Source: Discostella pseudostelligera
Taxonomy: Eukaryota; Bacillariophyta; Thalassiosirophyceae; Thalassiosirales; Thalassiosiraceae
Assembly: GCA_036940085.1 (NCBI GenBank)
Contig: JALLBK010000577.1
Location: 1 to 31,031 of the forward strand
Direction of reading: 5' to 3'
DNA: 31,031 nucleotides
Each line of letters starts with the position of its first letter. The stretch's first letter is position 1. A program made the position numbers and the translations under genes. Shown here one piece after another: positions 1-9,446 of the stretch. Below the pieces are notes generated by a model. It made no database searches. It was not told the origin of the DNA and worked only from the letters and a program-made list of their open reading frames with translations.

Positions 1-287
1 GTTTTGCAAATCACCAAGAGAGAGTCTTACCAAGTGCATCCGATTACCATGCGCTGTTGAATGGTCCGGGAGGAGAAAGAACAGTTGCACCCACTGGGTC
101 AGTGCATGATGTCTTCCTAAGCAATTCGTACGGTTCATTCTACGTCAATTCCACAGTTTATCCCTGGGTGACTGTTTCCATGTCAGAATCCTACTACGCA
201 GATTTTCTCAAGGGGTACATACTGCCGAGGGGGGAAAGCGCCAAGAGGGGAGTACGAAGGAATAATATGAATCTTATGAATGATTAG
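1..287 (+). CDS. M6-type metallopeptidase domain fragment, 5' end outside window
   Basis: The frame is open from the window edge (codons from position 3) to a TAG at 285-287, giving about 94 residues. The segment TGSVHDVFLSNSYGSFYVNS followed by TVYPWVTVSMSESYY resembles the start of the M6 (immune inhibitor A-like) peptidase domain, where a GSVxDYF-SYG-W-T-YY pattern precedes the zinc site. The HExxH motif expected downstream is absent: after YYADFLKG the sequence turns basic (KRGVRRNN) and stops, and the next gene begins 205 nt later, too close for the rest of the protease. Either this is a truncated or decayed copy, or the final exon of a protein using only part of the fold. The only in-window start is a TTG at 57, so the true start lies upstream. 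Family assignment rests on pattern memory and is moderate. Confidence 0.5.
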   Translation, partial: FANHQERVLPSASDYHALLNGPGGERTVAPTGSVHDVFLSNSYGSFYVNSTVYPWVTVSMSESYYADFLKGYILPRGESAKRGVRRNNMNLMND

Positions 288-293
288 TTGATA

Positions 294-302
294 TTTCCCG
301 CC
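294..302 (+). promoter_or_regulatory. E2F-type site TTTCCCGCC
   Basis: The 9-mer TTTCCCGCC, followed by AAAAA, matches the E2F/DP consensus TTTSSCGC. It lies about 190 bp upstream of the IST1 start codon. The motif match is direct; function is inferred. Confidence 0.3.
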
Positions 303-491
303 AAAAATAGGGCTTCCCGCTATCAGCACACGACATCACAAAGCAAGAACAAGCACCCCATGGACCCATAAGTAGACCATGGACGCCGCTCTCATCGCCG
401 CCGCCGCCGCCCTCTTCACGACCATAACCCACCTCATTTGTCATTTGTCATTTTCTACTCGCCAACGACAATCAAGGAGCACACAAGAACT

Positions 492-1763
492 ATGGATCAT
501 CTGGACAAAGTCTTCCAGCGAGGTTACAACCCGTCCAAACTCAAGCCTCAACTCAAAATGGCCATCACTCGGCTCAACATCTCCTCCAATAAAAAGTCCG
601 CACTAATGAAACAACAAATACGTGAAATTGCCACCATGCTCTCCGACACACCTCCCCGCGAAGAGAAGGCGCGTATCCGCGCCGAGGCATTAATTCGCGA
701 TGACAACACCATTGAAGCATATGAAATACTCGCATTGCATTGTGAACTACTATCCGAACGCATTCACCTCATTAGTCATTCCAAACGATGTCCACCCGAC
801 TTGGCATCTTGTGTCTCCACATTGATATGGGCATCGAATATTGTTGACATACCTGAATTACAGGTGATACGAACACAATTTCGATATAAGTTTGGGAAGG
901 GATTTGATTTGAATGCTATACTAAATATGAATGGAGTGGTGAATGCACGTGTGGCTGAGAAGTTATCAGTTCATCCTCCCTCGGCATATGAGGTGCAAAT
1001 GTATTTAGAAAAAATTGCCGAGGAGCAGGAGTTGGATTGGAAACCAAAACAAACGCTGTGTGGGAATGGGATTGTGGAGCCGATGGGTGCTCCGTCGGGG
1101 TATAGTGTCCCGACGCATGGTGGATCGGGATTGTTCCCGGACAACTATAATGATGTAGATGATGAGGAGGAGTTGCGAGTAGGTAGTGGTGGTGGTTGTA
1201 TTGGTGGAAGACGAAATGAAAACTACGATGATGATGTCGACTACTACGATGATGAAGATGATGGGTATGATGGTTTGGTTGGACCGTCTGCACCTCCACC
1301 TCCAATTTCACCAATGACAGTGAATACTCTAAGAATACCCGAGGCACCCAAAAACAATATCAAAGAAGGGAAATCATGGGCGACAGTGAACACGACAAAT
1401 ACAGCCACGACAATGCCGTCGACTGCCGCGGCTTCTTCAAGGCCATTGCCATCTGCTTACGTCCCGGTGCTACCTGCGCCAAGTTTTTCGCACACCCAAC
1501 CATCGAACAAATATAATACCGAGTATGGTCGACAGGAGTGGAGTGCAGGGCATGAAGAGGAGTTGCACATTTCTGATGGTCGCCCTGGTAATCACGACAA
1601 TGATGACAATCATGGTGGAAATGGGAATGCACAGAATGCAAAGGAAGAGGAGAGCAATGAGGAGGAGTTGCGAAAAACTAACTTGATTGCTGAGGCTACG
1701 ATGTTAGCAGATTCTTATGAGCTACTTATTGCCAAATTCGAAAGGCTCAACGAGAAGAAATAA
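492..1763 (+). CDS. IST1: IST1-like ESCRT-III-associated protein
   Basis: This 423-residue protein opens with MDHLDKVFQRGYNPSKLKPQ and carries an IST1 domain over roughly residues 8-177, including the typical KMAITRLN, RIRAEALIRDD and EILALHCELL segments. IST1 proteins bind ESCRT-III and the AAA ATPase Vps4 in multivesicular-body sorting and membrane scission. The middle (about 185-390) is low complexity, rich in D, G, N and P, as in other IST1 proteins. The C-terminus YELLIAKFERLNEKK resembles an MIT-interacting motif (MIM1, LxxRFxxLK). The frame is open upstream to a TTG at 438, but 492 is the first ATG and begins the conserved domain. A different-frame ATG at 379 with good context opens a 75-codon reading frame overlapping this start, so it could act as an uORF. 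An AATAAA overlaps the stop codon (1759-1764). Single exon. Confidence 0.88.
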   Translation: MDHLDKVFQRGYNPSKLKPQLKMAITRLNISSNKKSALMKQQIREIATMLSDTPPREEKARIRAEALIRDDNTIEAYEILALHCELLSERIHLISHSKRCPPDLASCVSTLIWASNIVDIPELQVIRTQFRYKFGKGFDLNAILNMNGVVNARVAEKLSVHPPSAYEVQMYLEKIAEEQELDWKPKQTLCGNGIVEPMGAPSGYSVPTHGGSGLFPDNYNDVDDEEELRVGSGGGCIGGRRNENYDDDVDYYDDEDDGYDGLVGPSAPPPPISPMTVNTLRIPEAPKNNIKEGKSWATVNTTNTATTMPSTAAASSRPLPSAYVPVLPAPSFSHTQPSNKYNTEYGRQEWSAGHEEELHISDGRPGNHDNDDNHGGNGNAQNAKEEESNEEELRKTNLIAEATMLADSYELLIAKFERLNEKK

Positions 1764-2348
1764 AACATTGATTTAGTATTGTTCTAACTATCTCGAGAGA
1801 CAGAGGGTTTCTTTCTTTCCACACCACAGCACGTGACCAATTTTTAATTGATGGTTGCTTGCATAGCTTTTTGAAGAGACTCACTAGATACCCACTCATC
1901 TAGAGCTCTCCTCGTAGGAGTGTGGAGGAGATCAGGGTAGGGGGTACTCCTCGTAGACCTTCTTGACACATGGCATAGATTAATTGGCCGGAGTTGATGA
2001 CTCGACTCCAACTCAGACAACAGTGTATCATTCCACGTGGTGGTATGATTGGCGGGAAACAGATGACGCCATGCTTCCACTTACACGTGGCAGGGAATTG
2101 TTGGGCGGGAGTGTTGTGTCTGTTGTGTGTTGTTTCTCTTGGGCTGAAACTCTCGCGAGCGATGGCGATGGCAATGGCAAGCAAAATCCAACGCACATAA
2201 CCTACATTCTAATTCTACATAAACCATGAAAATGAGCCGTCCGTCCCGCATAGCATAGGCGTATGGCATTGGCATTGGCATTGCGGCATTCTTAAAGGAC
2301 AATGACCACACCCTAGATATCGAGGCTGACTATTCATCCAGAGCCGTA
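1764..2348. other. Intergenic region upstream of the kinase-like gene, with G-boxes and E2F-like sites
   Basis: No convincing gene is seen here. The short ORFs on both strands have no recognisable protein features. Three CACGTG hexamers occur at 1830-1835, 2034-2039 and 2084-2089; the second lies within the palindrome CCACGTGG. A GGCGGGAAA E2F-like site is at 2051-2059, and a weaker GGGCGGGAG lies near 2103. The interval probably holds the IST1 3' UTR and the promoter of the gene starting at 2349. Confidence 0.5.
2033..2059. promoter_or_regulatory. Composite G-box plus E2F-type site
   Basis: CCACGTGG (2033-2040) is followed after 10 nt by GGCGGGAAA (2051-2059, an E2F site on the minus strand). 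A similar pairing occurs at 20553-20574. bHLH/bZIP factors bind CACGTG and E2F/DP binds TTTCCCGCC; use of these sites here is inferred. Confidence 0.35.
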
Positions 2349-4064
2349 ATGTTGCAAAAAAAGTTATGGCCATACCGTCGTTGTTCGTTTTGTGGTGGTG
2401 GTGGTGGTAAAGCTAGAGCAACAATGATGTTGGCAACAAGTCCAAGCAACCGCACCATGTCCATGAAATTGCTCGTCATTGCCGGAGTGACATACATCAT
2501 CTCTATTCAATTCCAAAAGACGGTCACTCTACTCACATCTACCTCTCCATACAATCATCATTTGGAATATCTCCCACTCGAGGCACGACGGTTGGGATAT
2601 GTGCCGAGAAATGTCTTTGTTGCCTATTCGCCTGACAACATGCTGCAAGAATCCGTCAAGCCGCTACTGAATCATCCATCCTTATACACTGCGAAATTCG
2701 TCGAGGACAGTATGCCACCTGATGGTCCACTCGTACAACCAGATTGGTATGAACCCAACGCCTACGAATGGGTGGACGGATACGATATGGATGTCTGCAT
2801 ACCCATGAATGATTGGCAGGCCAAAAGTTATCCCACATGCAATACCTTTCATGAAATCGATCTGGGGAAATTACGTGTCATCAATACGGGAGGGTCGCGC
2901 ATAGCCTTTGAAATGAAAGTACAAGATGGACGGAATGAAAGGAAGTATGTCTATAAAACAATCAAATATTCGAAGGAAATCACCATGAAGAAAATTGAGG
3001 AACAGAGGAAGGATTCGATGGTGATGGAACGAACGACGGCTAGCAAGTTTATTCCAGATATTTGGGGCTATTGTAGTTTGGGTGTGATGATGGATTTCAT
3101 GCCAGAGGGTAAGGAATGCGATGATGTCGATACACCCAAATATTCGTGCAATCCTTTCTTTAGAACTGTGGATTACCTGAATGTGCTCACACATTTATTT
3201 CCGTCCTTTGCCTACACAACCATCTTCGCAATTACAACATCAATGAAGGGAATATGCATGACTACATCAAGGGCGTAAGGCTTGCGGGAGGAACCACGTT
3301 ACTTCCGATCGATCAACTCAGAATCTCAATTCACATTGCTACCTCGGTCGCTGATTTACACACCATCGACGGGACGAAGCAGCCATCCATGTTTCACAAT
3401 GACAGTGAGTACTCACAGTTTCGTCAGAGCATGGAGATTCCATCCATGAGTACATATTGACGCATTGTCTTTCCTCTTTTCGTCGGCTACCACAGTTTGC
3501 TGCCATCAATATCTATTCCAAAATGGATATTTCAAACTAAATGATTTCAATTATGCACGGCCAATATACATTCACAAACGGACGAAAGAACAATGTACAC
3601 GAATCGGATTCGGAATGGCAATGTGGAAGGGACGGTCTCTCGAGGAACACTTGGCGGCTCTTGAACATCCATCACTCACCCCAGCAAAGCCGGATAAGAT
3701 TGACGTTTGGATGATGGGAAACGTAATATACTACATTCTTACGGACTTGTATACCTTTGAGAAACCAAAGAATTTGAATGCCGTTGCATCGGGGAGGGAG
3801 CTAGCGGCGGGGAGACGCAGTCACTATCCAGAGCGCATTGAAAACAGCGAGGATTTGTCTCATACTGCAATAAAAAAGGCATTGGATATGTGTTGGACAC
3901 AAGATTGGACGAGGCGTCCCTCGGCACGTGAAATATCGGATTACTTGATCAAAAGGTTGCGAGCGATAACGGGAGAGGCTGATCCCGATTTAAGAGTGGT
4001 CTTGCCGAAGCGTGATCCGGACCAAAAGGGCACTGACAGTGATTACGCATTCAACAACGCCTAA
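2349..4064 (+). CDS. Single-pass membrane protein kinase-like protein (3 exons)
   Basis: My model joins 2349-3108, 3249-3404 and 3496-4064, giving 494 residues. Intron 1 (GTAAGG to AAG, 140 nt) joins DFMPEG to NMHDYIKG, a kinase hinge-like segment. Intron 2 (GTGAGT to CACAG, 91 nt) joins FHND to ICCHQ, the catalytic-loop region. A hydrophobic stretch at about residues 39-60 suggests a signal anchor, so the kinase-like domain may face the secretory lumen. It has a degenerate glycine-rich loop (NTGGSRIAF), a possible VAIK lysine (VYKTIKY), HND with Q instead of N four residues on (HNDICCHQ), and LNDFN in place of DFG. The C-lobe is marked by DKIDVWMMGNVIYYILTDL. These substitutions recall a diatom-expanded group of secretory-pathway kinase-like proteins with a cysteine-containing lead-in (IPMNDWQ, SYPTCN, HEIDL); this is recollection, not a search. 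Activity is uncertain. Confidence 0.75.
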
Positions 4065-4133
4065 GCGTCAACAATATGCTAGCGGATTAAGATTCATATC
4101 TATTTCAGTTGTCCGCATCCCGATTTTAATCAT

Positions 4134-5980
4134 CTAACTTATAATCCTGGCTCGTATTCCGTTCTCCTCCATGTATTTCTTCACACTTCCAATTTCCACC
4201 TCCTTCCTGTGGAACATGCCCGCTGCCAACGCAGCCTGGACATTCGTTTCCTTGAACACATTCACAAAGTGAGCTTCGTTCCCCGCACCACTACTGGCAA
4301 TTACTGGAATAGATACTGCCGACGACACAGCCTTCATCAATGCATGATCAAATCCATTGCACTGTCCATCCATATCGATACAATTGAGCATGATTTCCCC
4401 CGCGCCAAGTGCCTCCGCAGCCTTGGCTACCGACACTGCGCATATGTCACGTGCCTCTCGACCACCCTTGACAGTGCATTGATACCAGCAATACCGTTCT
4501 CCATTTGGTCCAGCTTGACTTTCGTCGAGTGCAACGGCAACATGCTTCACGCAATCGTCCGGAGATGACACGTACACTCGCTTCGGATCGATAGATATGA
4601 CGACAGCCTGAACTCCGTACACCTGAGATATAGTCTCAATCGATGTCAAACCAGTCTTCTTCCCACCAGACTCGATATAATCTTCCGCGGCATGGACGGC
4701 ATCCGATCCAATACTAACCTTATCCGCACCCGCCCGAAAGTATCGACTCGCCACCTCCAATGCCGAATATACCCGTCCGCTATCTGGATCAGTGTAACTC
4801 CGTATCCCACCCCCCACAGTCAACGGAACGAAAATGCACTTACTCGCTTCCTCAAGTACCTGCAACATGGGCATATCCTCAATCACACCCTGACGAAATG
4901 ATGTGATATTCAAAAATGCAATCTCATCGGCACCCTCGGTGTAGTATCGAGAGGCAAGTAGTACTGGCTTGCCAAGGTTACGAACACCTCCCCTACCAGT
5001 ACCTACATCCGGTTGATCGTCATCCTTCTCACGTACATCATACTGATCTCCTTTCGTAACCACGAGATCACCATCATCATTTGATCGAACGTCGAGGGCC
5101 ACGACGACACGTTTGACTAGTTGAGTGTGCATGTTGGGATGGATAGGGATGGGTGTTGTTTGGGAGAGGGTGCCATCTTCGACAGACTGTAGTGAAGAAA
5201 ACGATGAAGATATTACTTATTGAGCAATGTCAAAAAGATGGGACATTTCAGCATGTTCGTCACCACACTTTTGCTTACCTCCAGAAATCCCTTGATGAAA
5301 TTCAAGCCAGTCTTTCCACTCTTCTCGGGATGGAATTGCGTTGCCACTACATTCCCCTTTTGGACACTACTAATGTACTCCTGTCCCTCGTAGGTAGTGC
5401 GTGTTAATACCCATGGTGCATTTTCCGATGTGATGGGTGCATAATAGGAGTGGACAAAGTACACTTCTGCATTTGCCTTGGCTGCTTCTCTTCCTTCCGA
5501 GGAGGATGGAGTAGTTGAAGACATCATGTATTTCATTGCCGGAGATACCTGATGAGCAATCGTACCATTCCATCCAATGTGTGGCACGGAGCGACAGGAA
5601 TCATCAAATTTGATAACCTTGCCTGGAATGACACCCAGTCCAGGCAAGGACGATGGCGCTTTTCCTCCATACTCACTACCGATGGATTCTTCACTGCTTT
5701 CAAACAAGGTCTGCATACCAAGACAAATACCCAAATATGGTCGATCCTTACTTAAATATTCACGCAATGCCGCATCATAGCCCTTGGCTTGCAATACCTC
5801 CATGGCCGAATGATAGGATCCCACACCGGGAAATATGATGACTTGTGCATCATCGATTTGAGATGGTTCGGTAATGTCGATGATGGTGTACCCGCAGGAG
5901 GTAATGGCATTCCGTACGGAGCGGACATTGCCCGCGCCGTAGTCGAGGAGGGAGACGACTAGTTTGGAGTTGTTGGTCAT
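4134..5980 (-). CDS. HIS7: Imidazole glycerol phosphate synthase, glutaminase-cyclase fusion
   Basis: My model joins 5980-5279 and 5186-4134 on the minus strand, giving 584 residues. The 92-nt intron (GTAAGC to CTACAG) is phase 0. The N-terminal part is a class I glutamine amidotransferase: oxyanion region [10 protein letters not shown], nucleophile C86 in GICLGMQ, and H217/E219 in FHPEKSG. The C-terminal part is the HisF (beta/alpha)8 cyclase, with the expected catalytic aspartates in ALDVR (about 266) and SIDPKR (about 434) and the insert after VRSNDDG that is usual in eukaryotic HIS7. The enzyme takes ammonia from glutamine and makes imidazole glycerol phosphate plus AICAR in histidine synthesis. 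Yeast His7 has the same fusion and similar length. ATG 5980 is the first in-frame methionine; an in-frame stop lies upstream, and no targeting peptide is seen. Its stop codon is 69 nt from that of the convergent kinase-like gene. Confidence 0.93.
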
Positions 5981-6371
5981 ATTGTGAGTGAGGTTGTCTT
6001 TAGAAATGGCTGTATCTGTGGGCGTGGTGGTCGTGTAGTGCAAGCTATGATGTACTACTGGGTTGTTGCTGTCCGTCGGCGGCCATGGTCATGGTCGTCG
6101 GCTTTTGACTTTTGACTGTGTGGACGCACGAAGACTGACGACACTCTACGAGGACGGACAGACTGAGCTCAATGAGTCTGAGTTGTTAAGTATCTTTTAA
6201 ATTTCAATTTTAACTTCAAAATTGCCTAGGTATCTTTTTTTAATTTCAAATTTTCATTTCAAATCTTCTTAAGTATCTTTTTGAATCTTTCCATCTGTCC
6301 GTCACATACCACCCACCACCTTCCACCTCCCACCACCTGTGTTCGCGCAAATCGATCACCAATCCTCGACC
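5981..6371. promoter_or_regulatory. Divergent intergenic promoter region between HIS7 and the AAA+ gene
   Basis: This 391-bp interval separates two divergent start codons. It is AT-rich from 6185 to 6290 and contains an imperfect repeat around TAAGTATCTTTT. The stretch 6300-6340 is C/A-rich (CCACC repeats). I see no conserved gene; the in-frame extension of HIS7 up to 6043 lacks an ATG. Confidence 0.5.
6187..6283. repeat. About 40-bp imperfect tandem repeat headed by AAGTATCTTTT
   Basis: TAAGTATCTTTT at 6187, TAGGTATCTTTT at 6227 and TAAGTATCTTTT at 6270 are spaced 40 and 43 bp apart. Each of the first two is followed by AATTTCAA-like and TTCAAA-like segments, so the whole block reads as about 2.3 copies of one AT-rich unit. 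It sits in the shared promoter of HIS7 and the AAA+ gene. Confidence 0.6.
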
Positions 6372-9284
6372 ATGGCAATGGCAATGGACCCCATGCCCAT
6401 GCCACTTCAACCTTGTCGTACTACTCGGCGATTGCCAGAAACTGATGACATTATCTTCTTGCTATCCATTGTACTGCACCCCAATAACTTCATTGCTGAA
6501 CAACAGCAACAGCAGCCGCAGACGACGACGACGCAATCTCTTTCGGTGCGCAATTCCAGCTCCAAAACTACTCCAGCGCCACATCCGTCCACCTCCACCT
6601 CTTGGCAGCAGGAATTGTCATCCTTTCCAACCCATCGACGGCAAATCATTCTTTCATTACCAAGGTTAGCCAATGCCTATCATAAATTGATCACAACATA
6701 TATCACGGGGGCGGCGGAGGCTGCTGCTCATGCCCAATTTGCAGTGGATGACACATTTACTCCTGGTGCAGCATTGTCAGCCGCTGCTGCAGCAGCATTA
6801 GAAGAAGTGGAAAATGCCGCATCAACCATTCGAGAAAATATTGCAGAATATGTAGAATCAATCGAAGGATACATATCATCATTGCAGCAATTTTGGTTAC
6901 AGAATCATCATCATCATGTACCCAATTCCGCATCCTCATCGTCTTCCAGGGAATTGCAACAAGTGGGCAAACAATTGACAATACAGTTGATACGTCAAAT
7001 CCGATGGGATGAACGATTGTTAAATGCGATATTACTGTTTCTCGACAAGGAGCTGTATGACGGCAAGTTTGGTAATAGTGGCGATGACAACAATAGAAAT
7101 AACAATACCGACGCAACAACAGATAAGCTACACATTTGGGGAGATGCCGTGTCGAAGATGTTACAAATTAACAGATCCTATTGGGAATTTTTGGAGACGG
7201 AAGTGTACATCGAGTTGACGGAAGTAGAACACCCGAGGACTGAGGAAGGAGATGGTGGTATCCATATTATACCCATCGGCCCTTCTCTCGAGTCGAAAGA
7301 TGACGAGAATGATGCCATTCCATCATGCACACATTTCGAAGACACGGCTGCATCTTCTTTCATCGAGAAGGAAAAGAGTTTACATGAATGTATCGGTTCT
7401 ACTAACTCTGTGGAAGAGGCAGTTGAAGTATTTGTTCATGAGAGACAAAAGCATGCCGCATCGTCATCCACGAACAATAAGGAACGAAATAACAGAACCA
7501 TCACTTCGATATTGCTCATGGGTGAGGAAGGATGCGGAAAGACCCACTTTCTTGATACTGTTCAAAAACAATACACATCGTCGAGTACGAGTATTAGTAA
7601 AGCAACATCATTAACTTCATCACTCCAAATATTGCGACCAAATTATACAGGAGATCTAATGGGTAACTCCATCGGCTCTACCGAAGATCGCCTCATTGCA
7701 CTCTTTTCATACGCATCACAAATATTGGAAAATTCTGGCTCGGGAGATGATGGAACAGAGAGAAAATGTATAATCATGCTTGATGATATCGACCAAATCT
7801 TTTCATTCTCGAACGATGATGCCGATAACGCCGTCCATGGAGAAAATACATCAACTCCTCACAATGTCGGAAAGAATGTAAAGGCACTATTCTTAACAAT
7901 ATTGGATGCCTTTCGAGACCGATATCAGCGTTCTTCTTCTGGTGGAAATCGTCATGTATTATTGCTTTGCACATCGAGATCAGGGTGTGGCGAGGTCGCA
8001 GATCGCTTCGATCGCATATTTCGAAGAGGCTTGCCAGATGAAAAGAGGCGGCGTGATATCATCCTATCTTGTCTGTCGCTCGGGATAGGTGGTGTGAAAA
8101 ATATCGAAGATGAGACTATCGAGGCCCTTCTATCACCCATCGTCCATCATTCCGCTGGTAAATTGGATTGCGAGTTGGCGCAGTTCTGTCGCGAGGTTCT
8201 TTTGAATTGTGTCACCCAAACGTGCAGTTCAGGGCAAACGGAAAGCAAGGACATCATTCTCACGGAACGGCTACGCTACCTCGACAGGATGCTACAAACG
8301 AAAACTCCACAATCACTTCGTGGTGGATCACTCGATGGTGTTGTAGACATCAGAGTGTACACGCCGGATGAACTACAATCAATGCTAGTAACAGACACAA
8401 ATGGAAAAGTGCACTTGCCTCTCCTCGGGAAGGCGGCGAAACGTGCACATGAAGAGCTTATGAATGTTGTAATCACACCACTCTGTCGTTCTGACGAGAT
8501 ACGAGCCTTGCTGTATGGTGGAGGAGGCCAAGAAGTCGGCATCCAAGCACAAACAATACGCGTCGGTGCACTACTTGCCGGAGGACCGGGCGTAGGAAAG
8601 ACTTCACTCGTTTATCATTGTGCAGCATTGGCTGCCAAAATGTCTCGAGTGTCCCTGTTGGAAGTGAGTGCAACCTCACTCGTACACAAAGAGCTCGGTG
8701 GATCGGAACGCGCCGTTCGACGTCTCTTCACCGCCGTCCGCGCTGCTGCTCCATGCATATTACTCATTGATGGGATTGAGTGCGTTGCGCCAAAGCGGGG
8801 CAATGACAATACTTCCGAGGGCACGATGGATCGCGTGCTATCGACATTTTTAACCGAAATGGATGGAATCGAATCAGGAGAAGGGAATGGCATAGTATCA
8901 TCCAACATCGGTGTGGTCGGCATTACCCACAATCCAAAGCTGATTGATCCAGCACTGTTGCGTCCAGGACGATTAGAAAAAACAATTACCTTGGAAGCAC
9001 CAGACTACGACGCAAGGAAAGAGATTGCCGCGCGACAAATTGCAGAGGTTGATTTCGATTTCACTCAGGCCGGATATTTCGATGCCAAAAGCAAGGATGA
9101 TGTATCCAATTACGTTGCCATGGAATCGGCCGGAATGTCTGCTGTGGAAGTAATTGCGATTTGTAGAGAGGCATCGATGGTCTGCCTACGTGAACTGAAC
9201 TTCGAAGTGACGACGAAGCCATTGTTGACTTCCGCGCATTTTAAGGTTGCTGTTTCAACCATGAAAGGCAAGGCTGGAGCCTGA
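6372..9284 (+). CDS. Tandem AAA+ ATPase-like protein with altered Walker B motifs
   Basis: This single-exon gene encodes 970 residues. The frame runs open to a GTG at 6339, but the first ATG is 6372. The N-terminal third is low complexity with Ala-rich, helix-prone stretches and no domain I recognise. Module 1 has Walker A GEEGCGKT (about residue 384) and a Walker B of MLDDID, where Asp replaces the catalytic Glu. Module 2 has Walker A GGPGVGKT (about 737), then SLVHKELGGSERAVRRLF, APCILLIDGIECVAPKRG (about 798; Gly replaces Glu), a sensor-1-like ITHNP and the arginine-finger region PALLRPGRLEK. Module 2 resembles Cdc48/AFG2/Pex-type classic AAA domains, but I cannot place it in one subfamily. 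Nucleotide binding is likely; hydrolysis in either ring is doubtful from these residues. It is divergent from HIS7 and convergent with the acidic protein gene. Confidence 0.8.
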   Translation: MAMAMDPMPMPLQPCRTTRRLPETDDIIFLLSIVLHPNNFIAEQQQQQPQTTTTQSLSVRNSSSKTTPAPHPSTSTSWQQELSSFPTHRRQIILSLPRLANAYHKLITTYITGAAEAAAHAQFAVDDTFTPGAALSAAAAAALEEVENAASTIRENIAEYVESIEGYISSLQQFWLQNHHHHVPNSASSSSSRELQQVGKQLTIQLIRQIRWDERLLNAILLFLDKELYDGKFGNSGDDNNRNNNTDATTDKLHIWGDAVSKMLQINRSYWEFLETEVYIELTEVEHPRTEEGDGGIHIIPIGPSLESKDDENDAIPSCTHFEDTAASSFIEKEKSLHECIGSTNSVEEAVEVFVHERQKHAASSSTNNKERNNRTITSILLMGEEGCGKTHFLDTVQKQYTSSSTSISKATSLTSSLQILRPNYTGDLMGNSIGSTEDRLIALFSYASQILENSGSGDDGTERKCIIMLDDIDQIFSFSNDDADNAVHGENTSTPHNVGKNVKALFLTILDAFRDRYQRSSSGGNRHVLLLCTSRSGCGEVADRFDRIFRRGLPDEKRRRDIILSCLSLGIGGVKNIEDETIEALLSPIVHHSAGKLDCELAQFCREVLLNCVTQTCSSGQTESKDIILTERLRYLDRMLQTKTPQSLRGGSLDGVVDIRVYTPDELQSMLVTDTNGKVHLPLLGKAAKRAHEELMNVVITPLCRSDEIRALLYGGGGQEVGIQAQTIRVGALLAGGPGVGKTSLVYHCAALAAKMSRVSLLEVSATSLVHKELGGSERAVRRLFTAVRAAAPCILLIDGIECVAPKRGNDNTSEGTMDRVLSTFLTEMDGIESGEGNGIVSSNIGVVGITHNPKLIDPALLRPGRLEKTITLEAPDYDARKEIAARQIAEVDFDFTQAGYFDAKSKDDVSNYVAMESAGMSAVEVIAICREASMVCLRELNFEVTTKPLLTSAHFKVAVSTMKGKAGA

Positions 9285-9446
9285 TTACTTTGCTACAGAG
9301 ACTCCTTCCGGCTAGCTACGATGGTTGGGATGTATTTGTAGGCGAACAACCTAGCACCAGAATGTACACAAACGAGCTTCTGATCTTCACACGAGAGCTG
9401 CTATTATTTTATACGAGTTTCAGCTAAACTGCTCCAGCAATATGCA

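Noticed and set aside
379..606. A 75-codon ORF (Ala-rich start) before IST1
   Set aside because: It overlaps the IST1 domain in another frame and has no recognisable features. I mention it only as a possible uORF; I found no splice sites that would join it to IST1.
3109..3163. A 55-nt intron (GTAAGG to TTTAG) in the kinase-like gene
   Set aside because: It uses the right donor, but the acceptor at 3163 leads directly to a stop codon. The acceptor at 3248 keeps the frame and joins kinase motifs.
4134..6043. Separate hisF and hisH genes, as in a bacterial operon
   Set aside because: A phase-0 GT-AG intron of 92 nt joins the two frames into the eukaryotic HIS7 fusion order, so one spliced gene is the better model.
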